Shown here piece by piece: positions 7,855 to 16,288 of a stretch of 33,527 nucleotides of DNA. The first letter of the stretch is position 1, and each line of letters begins with the position of its first letter. Source of the DNA: Ignavibacteria bacterium. GTDB taxonomy: Bacteria > Bacteroidota > Ignavibacteria > Ignavibacteriales > Ignavibacteriaceae. Position numbers and translations under genes: made by a program. Under the pieces are notes generated by a model. It saw only the letters and a program-made list of their open reading frames with translations, searched no databases and was not told the origin of the DNA. The stretch covers positions 1 through 33,527 of the forward strand of contig JAUXVN010000050.1 in the NCBI GenBank assembly GCA_030684555.1. The letters are read 5' to 3'.

Positions 7855-9360
7855 TTAGTTCTTCGAGTAATTTTGAATGAGAGCTTTTCGGTCTACTTTT
7901 CCATTTGAATTGAGGGGAAAAGCGGGTACGTTATGGAAATATGATGGTATCATGTAATGGGGTATTTTTTCTTTTAGCTTTAGAACCAACTCATTACTAT
8001 CGCCGCTAAAATTTTCCATGAATAAATGAATTTCAGCAGTTCCAACTTTGTTATTTATCGGAGCTGCAACAACATTGGTCAGATTTGTATGATGTCTAAC
8101 ATAATGTTCAATCTCACCAAGTTCAATTCTGAAACCATCAACTTTAACCTGGAAATCGAGACGTCCTAAAAACATGAAATCGCCTTGAGAATCAATATAA
8201 GCTAAATCACCTGTACGATAAAAAATTTCTTCCTTATCACCAATTTTTACTTTGAAAAATGACTCTTTATTCTTTTCATCGTTTTTCAAATAACCGGGTG
8301 TAACTTGATCGCCTGATAAACATAATTCTCCTTTTTCTCCATCAGGAAGTATTTTCAAGTTTTCATCAATTATTAATGCTTTCATATTAAGCATTTCTTT
8401 ACCAATCGAAATTGCATCGTTATGTTCTTTAATCTCATTAGCATTTTTAGAACAATTATAGATTAAGCAGAATACTGTAGCTTCTGTCGGACCGTAAGCG
8501 TTAATGATAGTTGAGTTGGGTGTACATTTCTGCCATTCTGTTACAACATCTTTAACCAAAGCTTCACCACAAAAGAGTGAATACTTCATTTTGTCAAAAT
8601 TTATTTCCTCAAAATAAGGGCGCAAATAAGATAGAATTGACGGTACCATTGCTGCAAATGTAATTTCTTGCTCTTCGAGTATAGTATAAACATTTGCATA
8701 TTTTATCCCTCCAGTTGGTAGAGTGTGAACACTTGCACCTTTGCAAAGTGGAGCAATGTATGTAAATATGGAGAAGTCAAAAGTGAGTTCAAACATTTGC
8801 ATAAAGCGATCATTTTCATCGATGTTGTAACCAAGTGCATAAAATGCATCGATAAATGCAGTTAGATTTTTCCGAGTTATCGGAACACCTTTTGGAACTC
8901 CGGTACTTCCGGAAGTAAAGAGTATATAAGCAATCTCTTCATCTGAAACATCCGGAATTTTTAGATTAATTTCTCCAAAAATTAAATCATCAAAAGATAT
9001 CACATCTATATTTGAAGCTGATGCCAGCTTTGATATATCAGAATTTTTATTACTTGTCAGAATTACCATTAATTCAGACTGTTCAATTACAGATTGGTTT
9101 CGATCAATCGGATTTGTGGGGTTGAGTGGAACAAATCCATTTCCGGAAAAAAGTATTCCGAAAATAGATGTATAGGTATTTATATCATTATAGGTTTCAA
9201 CACCAACAAGTTTTAAATTCTTTCCACCTAATTGGTCAAGACGGTTTCTAACAGAAGAAACTTTTACAGCAAAATCAGAATATGTATAACTTTTATTTTC
9301 TATTACAAAAGCAGTTTTATCTGCAAATCGAATACATGACTCTCGTATATAGTTCAGCAT
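7855..9360 (-). CDS. Stand-alone amino-acid adenylating enzyme (DltA-like), copy 1
   Basis: A 501-residue adenylation enzyme and the first gene of the operon. Motifs: LFTSGSTGVPKG near residues 145-156, LTFDFSIFTY (A4 with Asp), NAYGPTEAT near residue 285, FYRTGDLAY, GRLDFQVKVDGFRIELGE and NSNGKVDRK near residue 485. It is the paralogue of the protein at 5628-7136 over its whole length. Differences between the two in the pocket region between A4 and A5 (for example ASVHTLPTGG here and CCYTIPSKG there) leave room for different substrates. No other NRPS domain is fused. The gap upstream contains a perfect inverted repeat, but I find no clear Bacteroidota-type -7 element there. Confidence 0.85.
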   Translation of the reverse strand: MLNYIRESCIRFADKTAFVIENKSYTYSDFAVKVSSVRNRLDQLGGKNLKLVGVETYNDINTYTSIFGILFSGNGFVPLNPTNPIDRNQSVIEQSELMVILTSNKNSDISKLASASNIDVISFDDLIFGEINLKIPDVSDEEIAYILFTSGSTGVPKGVPITRKNLTAFIDAFYALGYNIDENDRFMQMFELTFDFSIFTYIAPLCKGASVHTLPTGGIKYANVYTILEEQEITFAAMVPSILSYLRPYFEEINFDKMKYSLFCGEALVKDVVTEWQKCTPNSTIINAYGPTEATVFCLIYNCSKNANEIKEHNDAISIGKEMLNMKALIIDENLKILPDGEKGELCLSGDQVTPGYLKNDEKNKESFFKVKIGDKEEIFYRTGDLAYIDSQGDFMFLGRLDFQVKVDGFRIELGEIEHYVRHHTNLTNVVAAPINNKVGTAEIHLFMENFSGDSNELVLKLKEKIPHYMIPSYFHNVPAFPLNSNGKVDRKALIQNYSKN

Positions 9361-9464
9361 AAAATAGGTGCCTCAAGTTTCTCAAAGAGATTTACTAATG
9401 ATGGAATTTTTATTTAATCTTTGCCCGAGTGAATTAAAAAAGTTGGCTAAAAATAGTATAAATC

Positions 9465-9491
9465 GGCATAAAATAAAAAATATTTTATGCC
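9465..9491. repeat. Perfect inverted repeat, 11-bp arms with a 5-base loop
   Basis: GGCATAAAATA at 9465-9475 and TATTTTATGCC at 9481-9491 are exact reverse complements separated by five A residues. The hairpin lies 43 bases past the stop of the TonB receptor gene and about 105 bases before the first gene of the biosynthetic operon, both on the minus strand. It is not directly followed by a T-run on that strand, so it is a weak candidate terminator. An operator or attenuator controlling the biosynthetic operon is equally possible. The rest of 9361-9534 holds nothing else that I recognise. Confidence 0.6.
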
Positions 9492-9534
9492 TTAATTGAA
9501 GAAAGAAATCTCACAGAAAAACTTTATATATAAT

Positions 9535-11772
9535 CTACATTTTATATCGAAGTCCGGTGTAAATCATTCTACCGTTGATTGGTGCCCATATCAATGATGC
9601 ATCAAAATATTTACTCGAAACATTATCTGCTGAAATTATTGGATCATTCTGACGAAAATCAAATAAGTTTTCAATTCCAAAATAAATTTCAAATAATGAA
9701 GAAAACGATCCGGTAATTTGAGTGTTCACCAATGCGAACGAAGGAGAGTAAGTTCTCAATCTGTATCTTTCAGGATTTGAGAGTGTATTTGGAATTCTCT
9801 TTTTACTAAACCATTGTATAGTGAGATCGTAATTCAATCTTGAAATTACAAAATCTTCAATTGCACTTGAATATGATAAGTTAAGCAAAGCTCGATGTTT
9901 TGAGGTCAATGGTTTTTCCAATGAGGTGAAACCATTCTTCTGCATTACGTCAAGATAACGATAAGCAATCCGAGTTTGTAAACTATTAACGGGTTCAAAA
10001 TTAAGTTCGGCTTGTAAACTGTTTGAATAAATACCATTCTTTACTGAATAAAAACTTAATGCTTGTGGATCAGAATCTAAGTCAGCTATCGTTACATTAT
10101 TAAATTGAGTTCGGTATAAATCCAAAGAAAAAGTCGCATCAGAATAATTATAAATAAAATAGTATGTAGCATTAAAACCGAAATTCCATGCTGATTCTTG
10201 TTCTAGACCATAACCGTAATTATTCGATTGAACGATATTTACTCGTCTTGCACTAACAAGATTTGATACATACTCAGAAAAAATATTAGTGGTTCTATAA
10301 CCCTTGCCTGCAGCCATTCTGAAAACTAAATCATCAGTCAGAGAATAACGTAAATGAAGTCTCGGTGTATAAAATGTCCCATAAAAATTATGATCATCAA
10401 TTCGAAATCCGGCAACCGCAGAAAACTCATCGTTAGGTTTATAAGTTATCTCCAAAAACGATCCCGGAATTTTTTCAATTCGGTCATAGTTAGATTTAGA
10501 TAAAGATTCGTGATACTCATCCAATAAAAAACTAACACCAATTCTAAATCGAAGAATTTCCTCAATAAAAACTGATTGATATATAAAATTGGAATAGAAA
10601 CTTCTTTGTGCGCCGTTGTAATTAGTATTCCCAAAGATGGAGTTGTTTTTGAACTCGCTGTAATTTAGTTGCAGTCCCAGACTTTTATAAGAAGACTCTT
10701 GAAATAGATAACCGGTTTTCATGTAAACACTTAATAACTGATTATCATTATTATAGTTATAATGATTAAAGTGAGAATCATCGTGTGAGAATGTTCCACC
10801 GTTTTTATTGTCTTTATATATTTGAAATCCAATTCTACTCTCCAAACCATTTTCATTAAATAAAAACCATCTTTGCATTAGATTGAAGGTATTGAATTTA
10901 GGCATATCGGTGAACCCATCATTGTTCAAATCGCTGTGATGATTACGGGTACTTCCGTGAAACATGGTTATGGCTGAAATATGTTCGGTTAAGTCGAATC
11001 TATAAATTAAATTTCCTTCATAACGACGATCATAGTCTGAATATAAATTCAGGTAAAATGGTTTATCTTCTATTGAAATCGGTTTTTGCATTTCGATATC
11101 AATCTGTCCTGTAATTGATTCAAATCCGTTTGCAACAGAACCAATTCCTTTTGATACATTAATTGACTGCATCCATGTACCCGGAATGAACATTAATCCT
11201 TGAGTTGAATATAATCCTCTGAGAAAAGGGAGATTTTCCATTGTAGTTTGAGTATAAATTCCAGAAAGTCCCAACATCTCAATTTGTTTGGCGCCTGTTA
11301 CAGCATCTGAAAAAGAAACATCAATGGATGGATTTGTTTCGAAACTTTCAGATAGATTACAGCACGCAGCTTTTAACAGCTCTTTTTCAGTTATTGTTGA
11401 TTTATTTTCAATACCGAAATAATCAAGAGTAATTGCAGCACGATTTCCTGTAATTTCTACATCTTCAATTTCCTTAACATCCCGAACTAAAATTATCTCC
11501 AAAACATTTAGGTTTATTGAGTCAATCATTACGCTTTTTTTCGCAAATCCAATAAATGACACAATTAGCTGCCTTGAATTTTCAGAATAGGCGAGAGAGA
11601 ACATTCCATTTTCATCACTTGTCGTTCCAAGCGTTGTTCCTTCCCAAAGAATATTTGCTCCTTGAAGCGGGATAAATTTTTCATCTGTCGTTTTTTCGAT
11701 TACTCTGCCGGTTAACTTTGATTGTGCTATAACATTAACCGAAAGTAGAATAAATACTATTAAATATTTCAT
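9535..11772 (-). CDS. TonB-dependent outer-membrane receptor, probable metal (copper-type) cluster
   Basis: A protein of about 745 residues. MKYLIVFILLSVNVIAQ is a signal peptide, followed by a carboxypeptidase-regulatory-like beta domain (LTGRVIEKTTDE through ILVRDV, about residues 19-105), a plug domain (VEITGNRAA onward, with MENLPFLRGLY and GIGSVANGFESITGQIDIEM) and a 22-strand-type barrel ending in MIYTGLRYKM. The plug contains a vicinal cysteine pair, KAACCNLSESFE, common in receptors of this subfamily. The frame is open to 11898, but only the ATG at 11772 gives a signal peptide and avoids overlap with the upstream gene. The HMA gene ends 22 bases upstream, so the two are probably co-transcribed. 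The neighbours suggest a heavy-metal substrate, probably copper (inference). Confidence 0.85.
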   Translation of the reverse strand: MKYLIVFILLSVNVIAQSKLTGRVIEKTTDEKFIPLQGANILWEGTTLGTTSDENGMFSLAYSENSRQLIVSFIGFAKKSVMIDSINLNVLEIILVRDVKEIEDVEITGNRAAITLDYFGIENKSTITEKELLKAACCNLSESFETNPSIDVSFSDAVTGAKQIEMLGLSGIYTQTTMENLPFLRGLYSTQGLMFIPGTWMQSINVSKGIGSVANGFESITGQIDIEMQKPISIEDKPFYLNLYSDYDRRYEGNLIYRFDLTEHISAITMFHGSTRNHHSDLNNDGFTDMPKFNTFNLMQRWFLFNENGLESRIGFQIYKDNKNGGTFSHDDSHFNHYNYNNDNQLLSVYMKTGYLFQESSYKSLGLQLNYSEFKNNSIFGNTNYNGAQRSFYSNFIYQSVFIEEILRFRIGVSFLLDEYHESLSKSNYDRIEKIPGSFLEITYKPNDEFSAVAGFRIDDHNFYGTFYTPRLHLRYSLTDDLVFRMAAGKGYRTTNIFSEYVSNLVSARRVNIVQSNNYGYGLEQESAWNFGFNATYYFIYNYSDATFSLDLYRTQFNNVTIADLDSDPQALSFYSVKNGIYSNSLQAELNFEPVNSLQTRIAYRYLDVMQKNGFTSLEKPLTSKHRALLNLSYSSAIEDFVISRLNYDLTIQWFSKKRIPNTLSNPERYRLRTYSPSFALVNTQITGSFSSLFEIYFGIENLFDFRQNDPIISADNVSSKYFDASLIWAPINGRMIYTGLRYKM

Positions 11773-11794
11773 AATAATTCCATTAATATTATTG

Positions 11795-12139
11795 TTAATG
11801 TGTTTTGGAATTATCGCGATAGAGACAACATTTTGGGAGCGACTTATACAAATCGTTATCAGCTTTGAATTTATCTGTATCATGTCCAACATTAGCAAGT
11901 CGGTGTTTCAATGAATCAAGTGAAATTGTTGTATCATGCAAAACTTTCAAAAATTTAGAGGTCTTATTCCAGGATGCGTATTTAACCTCATCAATTTTCA
12001 ATGCTTTTTCAATTCGAGTTTTGCACATGTCGCAGTTGCCGGAAACTTTAAACTTTGATTCAATTACTTTAGCATCCTGCGCAAACAGAAGTACGGAAAA
12101 AAATATTGTAAATACTAAAAAGATATTTATAGATTTCAT
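11795..12139 (-). CDS. Secreted heavy-metal-associated (HMA) domain protein
   Basis: A 114-residue protein with an N-terminal signal peptide (MKSINIFLVFTIFFSVLLFAQ) and one ferredoxin-like HMA domain carrying the metal site GNCDMCKTRIEKAL (CxxC). A C-terminal KCC motif (SLPKCCLYRD) adds a second possible thiol site. An in-frame ATG at 12151 exists, but AGGA lies just upstream of the ATG at 12139, which I prefer. Proteins of this type bind Cu(I) or similar soft metals in the periplasm. The TonB receptor gene follows after 22 bases, which suggests that the HMA protein hands over or buffers metal brought in by that receptor (inference). Confidence 0.8.
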   Translation of the reverse strand: MKSINIFLVFTIFFSVLLFAQDAKVIESKFKVSGNCDMCKTRIEKALKIDEVKYASWNKTSKFLKVLHDTTISLDSLKHRLANVGHDTDKFKADNDLYKSLPKCCLYRDNSKTH

Positions 12140-12167
12140 GATGTTCCTCATTTGATAAAAAATAAAA

Positions 12168-12197
12168 TTGTTAACCTAAATATTACAGGTTGAACAA
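12168..12197. promoter_or_regulatory. Imperfect inverted repeat upstream of the HMA gene, candidate operator
   Basis: TTGTTAACCT at 12168-12177 pairs with AGGTTGAACAA at 12187-12197 with one unpaired base, over a 9-base spacer. It lies about 30 bases upstream of the HMA start codon, where a repressor or activator site would be expected. A further TTGTTAA copy follows at 12199-12205. No regulator gene is in the window, so its role is inferred from position only. Confidence 0.35.
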
Positions 12198-12285
12198 TTT
12201 GTTAATAATTAAGACTATTGATTAAGGTGATTACACAATTAAATAAGATTCAAATTGTGTTGCATTGAAACGCAAAAAAATCTTC

Positions 12286-12669
12286 TCAAATGAGGAATGA
12301 ATGATAACGTATAAAAGCCGGTTCATCGGGTGGGGGGAGGTTATAGTTTGGATTAATATTTCTCTTACTCTCAAAATATGAAATAGTGCTTTCGACAATT
12401 AAATAATGGGGGACAAATGAAATATCTAATAATTGAAGGTATTTAACCCCGATTGTATGTGAATCTTCAATCTTAATATTTTTAACTTCATCATCACAAC
12501 ATGGTTCGCAACAAGAATTACCTTCGCATTCGCAAGCGTCAGAATCGTTAATGTTTCTGAAAATACTTACGGAATCAATTTCACCGCCACAGTAGTGAGT
12601 TATGATCGTAAATCCGGTAGTTCCCGCCAAATACACAAGAAGGAAAAATATATTCAAGATTTTTTTCAT
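12286..12669 (-). CDS. HYC_CC_PP family protein (small secreted or membrane protein)
   Basis: A 127-residue protein with an N-terminal hydrophobic segment (MKKILNIFFLLVYLAGTTGF). The three family landmarks appear in order: HYCGGE at about residues 25-30, a cysteine cluster with ACECEGNSCCEPCC around residues 45-60, and LPPPDEP near residue 114. The protein ends with the hydrophobic SFLI. Proteins of this kind are found in Bacteroidota near HMA and TonB receptor genes; their biochemical role is not established as far as I know. The cysteine-rich, acidic centre suggests metal binding (inference). It is on the same strand as the HMA gene, with a 146-base gap, so it may or may not share a transcript. 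Confidence 0.75.
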   Translation of the reverse strand: MKKILNIFFLLVYLAGTTGFTIITHYCGGEIDSVSIFRNINDSDACECEGNSCCEPCCDDEVKNIKIEDSHTIGVKYLQLLDISFVPHYLIVESTISYFESKRNINPNYNLPPPDEPAFIRYHSFLI

Positions 12670-12705
12670 GGTTTAATATAAAACAGTCTTTTGGGAAATG
12701 CTATT

Positions 12706-12713
12706 CAAAAATA
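12706..12713 (-). promoter_or_regulatory. Candidate Bacteroidota-type -7 element for the HYC_CC_PP gene
   Basis: On the minus strand this reads TATTTTTG, matching TAnnTTTG, 37 bases upstream of the start codon at 12669. No TTTG is present at the expected -33 position, so the call is weak. The 12670-12832 gap separates divergent genes and shows no other clear signal. Confidence 0.3.
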
Positions 12714-12832
12714 CATACGGAATAAGTGCAGAAAATTTTGAAATGATGGATTATAGATTCTAATAATTTAATTACTTAGTTTTACTCTAAGATTATTTAG
12801 CTAAAAATTATTGGATAATATTCAGCATCGTA

Positions 12833-14827
12833 ATGTTTACTCTAAAAAAAATTGCTATTCTCATTTTGATGTTCTCATTTTTTGCCGGATTGATTTATCT
12901 CTCCACAAATAATTTGGATTTTAATAGTTTGTCGTTCGCTCAGGATGATTCTAAATCATCCAGAGATAAAATTGGATTCAACTCTCAAAATCAAGCAAAG
13001 CAAACAATTTATTTTTTTAACGTTGAATATTTTCCTGAACAAAAACGACTTAAAGTTATCCAAAAAATATTATGGACGAACTTCGACCAAACACCAACTA
13101 ATGAAATTTATTTCAATCTTTTCCCAAATGCATTTTTAAACAACAAGACTAATTATTTGAATGGTGGAGGACTAAATAGTGAATCGAAAAGTGGTTTTAC
13201 ATTCAGCTCAATTTTGGTTAATAAAAAGGATGGGAAATTTGTTAATGTAATTCCGTCAAATATGAACAAATATGACAGCACTGTTGCAAAAATAGTTTTA
13301 GATTATTTTATTGGTGAGAATGATACTGTTTTAATCGAATTGGAGTATTTTCTAAAGGTACCTAAAGCAGTTGGAAGATTTGGTTATGAGTTGGAAGGAG
13401 ATTTTGTATTTTTTGCTCAGTGGTTTCCGAGAATCTGTATTTATCAAAATGGCAAATGGGATTATAATCACTATCATCCATTTGCTGAATTTAATTATGA
13501 GTTTGTTTCTTTCGACTTTAACTTGAAACTGCCAAAAGAATTCTCTTTTATTGCAACCGGTATACTTACCAATCAAAAACAAATTGATGATTTTAATCTT
13601 TTCAATTATAAAAGTATTAATGAAATAGATTTTGCCTGGGTTGTTGCTAATGAAGCAAAAATAGTAGCATTCGATGTTGAAGCCCAAAACAAGAAAATTA
13701 TGGTGGAGATTTTTCATAAGAATCTAAATGAAAGCAGGTTAAATAGAATTCAAAAATCTACAATGTATGCGATTCAGTATTTGACAGAGCGAATAGGTGA
13801 GTTCCCCTATAATAAACTCTCATTAGTTGAAGTACCAAATAAGGATTCCAGAATTGCAAACATGGAGTATCCTTCACTTATAACTTTTGGTTCGCAATAC
13901 TTTTCACCTGAATTTACTCTTAATCCGGAAGAAACAATTACTCATGAGATTGTTCACCAATATTTTTATGCGACTTTGGTTAATAATGAAACCGAATTTG
14001 CCTGGCTTGATGAAGGATTTGCAAATTATTTAACTTCAAAGATTCTTGATCAATTTTATCCACCTAAATTAAGCTATTTTAAGCTTTTTGGTGAATTACC
14101 AATTCGTGGTCTACTTTTGTTGGAATTAGAACAAGTCCCTTTAGTCTACTCACTTGCGACTATTAAAAAGCCTTCAAATATTAATTCATTAACAGCCTAT
14201 CTTAAATGGGGAGATTATGTTTCTTTAACAGATTCATCAAGTAAATTCAAAACATATAATCATTACTCCACTCACGCATATGCAAGAGGCGAATTGTTCC
14301 TTAAGAATATTGAAAACATGCTCGGCGAAGAACGTTTTTTTAAAGTATTGAAAAATTATTATTCTAAATATCATAAACAAAGAGTTGCATCAGATGATTT
14401 TCTTAATCAACTAAAAGAGTATTTAACGGTAGAAGAATTCTCATTTGTGAATTCATGGTATAACAGTAAGGAAGTGTGTGATTTTAAAATAGTCTCTATT
14501 TCAAAAGATTTTAATGAAAATTCTTATAATCTCCTTTTAGAGAAAGAGGGCGATATCATTTATCCTTTAGAAATAGAAGTTCATACATTAAAAGATACGT
14601 TAAAATTTAATTGGGACGGAAAGACTAATTATACAAATATCCAATTCAATACAAAACATGAGATAGTTTCTGCGGTGATTGACCCTCTTTACAAGAATTT
14701 ATTCGACAAAGATAGATCAAACAATTCAATTACAAAATCGACACAATTTGGCGGTGCTTTGAGTGTATCGCTGAGATTTTTCTTTTGGGTACAAAACTTT
14801 TTAATGGTTTTCGGAGGTATATTTTAA
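12833..14827 (+). CDS. M1-family zinc metallopeptidase (aminopeptidase N-like)
   Basis: A 664-residue protein with an N-terminal hydrophobic segment (about residues 5-24) that serves as signal peptide or membrane anchor. The zinc site is HEIVH at residues 371-375 plus Glu394 in LDEGFANY, exactly the HExxH-x18-E spacing of M1 peptidases. NMEYPSLI near residue 344 corresponds to the GAMEN-type substrate-binding strand. HAYARGELFL near residue 480 holds the likely catalytic tyrosine. M1 enzymes remove N-terminal amino acids from peptides; this one probably acts outside the cytoplasm. Its TAA overlaps the next ATG by one base (TAATG), so it is translationally coupled to the membrane protein gene. 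Confidence 0.85.
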   Translation: MFTLKKIAILILMFSFFAGLIYLSTNNLDFNSLSFAQDDSKSSRDKIGFNSQNQAKQTIYFFNVEYFPEQKRLKVIQKILWTNFDQTPTNEIYFNLFPNAFLNNKTNYLNGGGLNSESKSGFTFSSILVNKKDGKFVNVIPSNMNKYDSTVAKIVLDYFIGENDTVLIELEYFLKVPKAVGRFGYELEGDFVFFAQWFPRICIYQNGKWDYNHYHPFAEFNYEFVSFDFNLKLPKEFSFIATGILTNQKQIDDFNLFNYKSINEIDFAWVVANEAKIVAFDVEAQNKKIMVEIFHKNLNESRLNRIQKSTMYAIQYLTERIGEFPYNKLSLVEVPNKDSRIANMEYPSLITFGSQYFSPEFTLNPEETITHEIVHQYFYATLVNNETEFAWLDEGFANYLTSKILDQFYPPKLSYFKLFGELPIRGLLLLELEQVPLVYSLATIKKPSNINSLTAYLKWGDYVSLTDSSSKFKTYNHYSTHAYARGELFLKNIENMLGEERFFKVLKNYYSKYHKQRVASDDFLNQLKEYLTVEEFSFVNSWYNSKEVCDFKIVSISKDFNENSYNLLLEKEGDIIYPLEIEVHTLKDTLKFNWDGKTNYTNIQFNTKHEIVSAVIDPLYKNLFDKDRSNNSITKSTQFGGALSVSLRFFFWVQNFLMVFGGIF

Positions 14828-15732
14828 TGTTAACCATTAAGGATATACTAACCCAAAGTATCCGATTAGTTTATCAAAACAAAAAGTTCATTCTTATTTT
14901 TTGGCTGACTAATATTTTATTTGCTGCAGCTATTTCTCTCCCATTATTTGCATTAGTCCACGATCACATTTCTCATTCAACAATGAATAGAGAACTTTTG
15001 TTCGGTTTTGATTTTGTCTGGTTCACACAATTTATGAACATTTACCAAAAATCAACCGATACAATCCCAATTTTACTTTATGCTGTAACAGGTATTTACA
15101 TATTTATTCAACAATTTTATACAGGCGGATTAATTGCAGTCTTCATAAATAAAAAGAAAAACCACCACGTTGATTTTTTTTATGGTGGAGTAAAATATTT
15201 TATTCGCTTTACAAAAATTGCCTTAATTGCGATGCTGTTTTACTTTATCGCATTCAGTTTCAATTCTGTGATGAATAGTTTGATTGTCAGATTTATTATT
15301 CCGGGAGGAAGTGAACTAGCTCTATTTCTATATCAATTGGGACGTTATACTTTATTTTTAATTATAATTTGTATCATTAATATTATTTCAGATTATTCTA
15401 AAGTAGCGGCTGCCGTAAATGATTCTTATAAAGCGATTTTGAGTATGATAATTTCATTAAAATTTCTTAAAGAGAATTTCTTTAAGGTTATAGTTTTATT
15501 TCTTATTGTTGCTTCGTTTGTAGCTATAGGTGGAATTATTTATAATGTCATCGAAAACTTTGTACCGAAAACGCCAGTCTATATGCTTCTCTTAACTTTT
15601 ATTATTCAACAGATGTTAATTATATTAAGATTTCTAATTCGTATGATTTTTTATTCAACAGAAATAATATTATTTAATGAACTTCAGGCTGAAATAGTAA
15701 GTCCTGTTGTAGAGGAGCTTGGTGGAGTTTAG
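14827..15732 (+). CDS. Polytopic membrane protein of unknown function
   Basis: A 301-residue protein with about six hydrophobic segments: around residues 21-46, 76-103, 125-150, 168-192, 218-240 and 253-280. I do not recognise a family. The frame continues upstream to 14785, but the ATG at 14827 is preferred because it overlaps the peptidase stop as TAATG and has GGAGGT eight bases upstream. It sits between an M1 peptidase and the def-fmt pair with almost no spacing on either side, so it is probably in the same transcript. The sequence suggests no substrate or partner. Confidence 0.7.
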   Translation: MLTIKDILTQSIRLVYQNKKFILIFWLTNILFAAAISLPLFALVHDHISHSTMNRELLFGFDFVWFTQFMNIYQKSTDTIPILLYAVTGIYIFIQQFYTGGLIAVFINKKKNHHVDFFYGGVKYFIRFTKIALIAMLFYFIAFSFNSVMNSLIVRFIIPGGSELALFLYQLGRYTLFLIIICIINIISDYSKVAAAVNDSYKAILSMIISLKFLKENFFKVIVLFLIVASFVAIGGIIYNVIENFVPKTPVYMLLLTFIIQQMLIILRFLIRMIFYSTEIILFNELQAEIVSPVVEELGGV

Positions 15733-15733
15733 G

Positions 15734-16288
15734 ATGGGTATTTTACCGGTTACATTGTACGGCGACAAAATTTTAAGAAAAAAAGCAAAAAAAATTGAAA
15801 AAATTGATAATCCTGTTATTAAGCTAATCGGTGATATGTTTGAGACAATGAGGAATGCTGATGGAATGGGATTAGCGGCAAACCAGGTTGGAAGTGATTC
15901 ATCCCTTTTTATTATTGATTTATCATTGGTTAAAGGTTACGAAAAATTAAAACCGATGGTGTTTATTAATCCCAAAATAATTGGTCAGTCAGAAGAAGAA
16001 TCACTTGTTGAAGAAGGTTGTTTGAGCATTCCTGATATCAGAGCAAAAATAAAACGTCCCGAAGCGATTAAAATAGTTTATAACGATCCTGAATTGAAGG
16101 AACATACTCTCGAAGCAGATAAACTGCTTGCAAGAGTTATTCAACACGAGTACGATCATTTACAAGGAATATTTTTTACAGATAGATTGGATGACGAAAC
16201 TCTGAAGAGATATAAAAAATCGTTATTAAAAATCAAAAATAGAAAAATTGAAATAGATTATCCTGTTACTCCCAAAAATGTATATTAA
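15734..16288 (+). CDS. def: Peptide deformylase
   Basis: A 184-residue enzyme that removes the formyl group from the N-terminal methionine of new proteins. All three diagnostic motifs are present: GLAANQVG, EEGCLSIPD (metal-binding Cys about residue 96) and QHEYDHLQG, where His138 and His142 complete the metal site and Glu139 is catalytic. The frame extends to a TTG at 15719 inside the preceding gene. The ATG at 15734 follows that gene's TAG directly, has GGTGGAG upstream and begins the usual MGILPVTLYG, so it is chosen. The fmt gene starts on the base after its stop, the classical def-fmt pairing. Confidence 0.95.
   Translation: MGILPVTLYGDKILRKKAKKIEKIDNPVIKLIGDMFETMRNADGMGLAANQVGSDSSLFIIDLSLVKGYEKLKPMVFINPKIIGQSEEESLVEEGCLSIPDIRAKIKRPEAIKIVYNDPELKEHTLEADKLLARVIQHEYDHLQGIFFTDRLDDETLKRYKKSLLKIKNRKIEIDYPVTPKNVY

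Noticed and set aside
5628-9360. Non-ribosomal peptide synthetase
   Set aside because: Both adenylating proteins stop after the A10 motif at about 500 residues, and no condensation, fused carrier or thioesterase domain is visible.
11865-12155. Plus-strand frame of 96 codons opposite the HMA gene
   Set aside because: It is antisense to a well-supported gene with a signal peptide and CxxC site, and its protein has no recognisable features.
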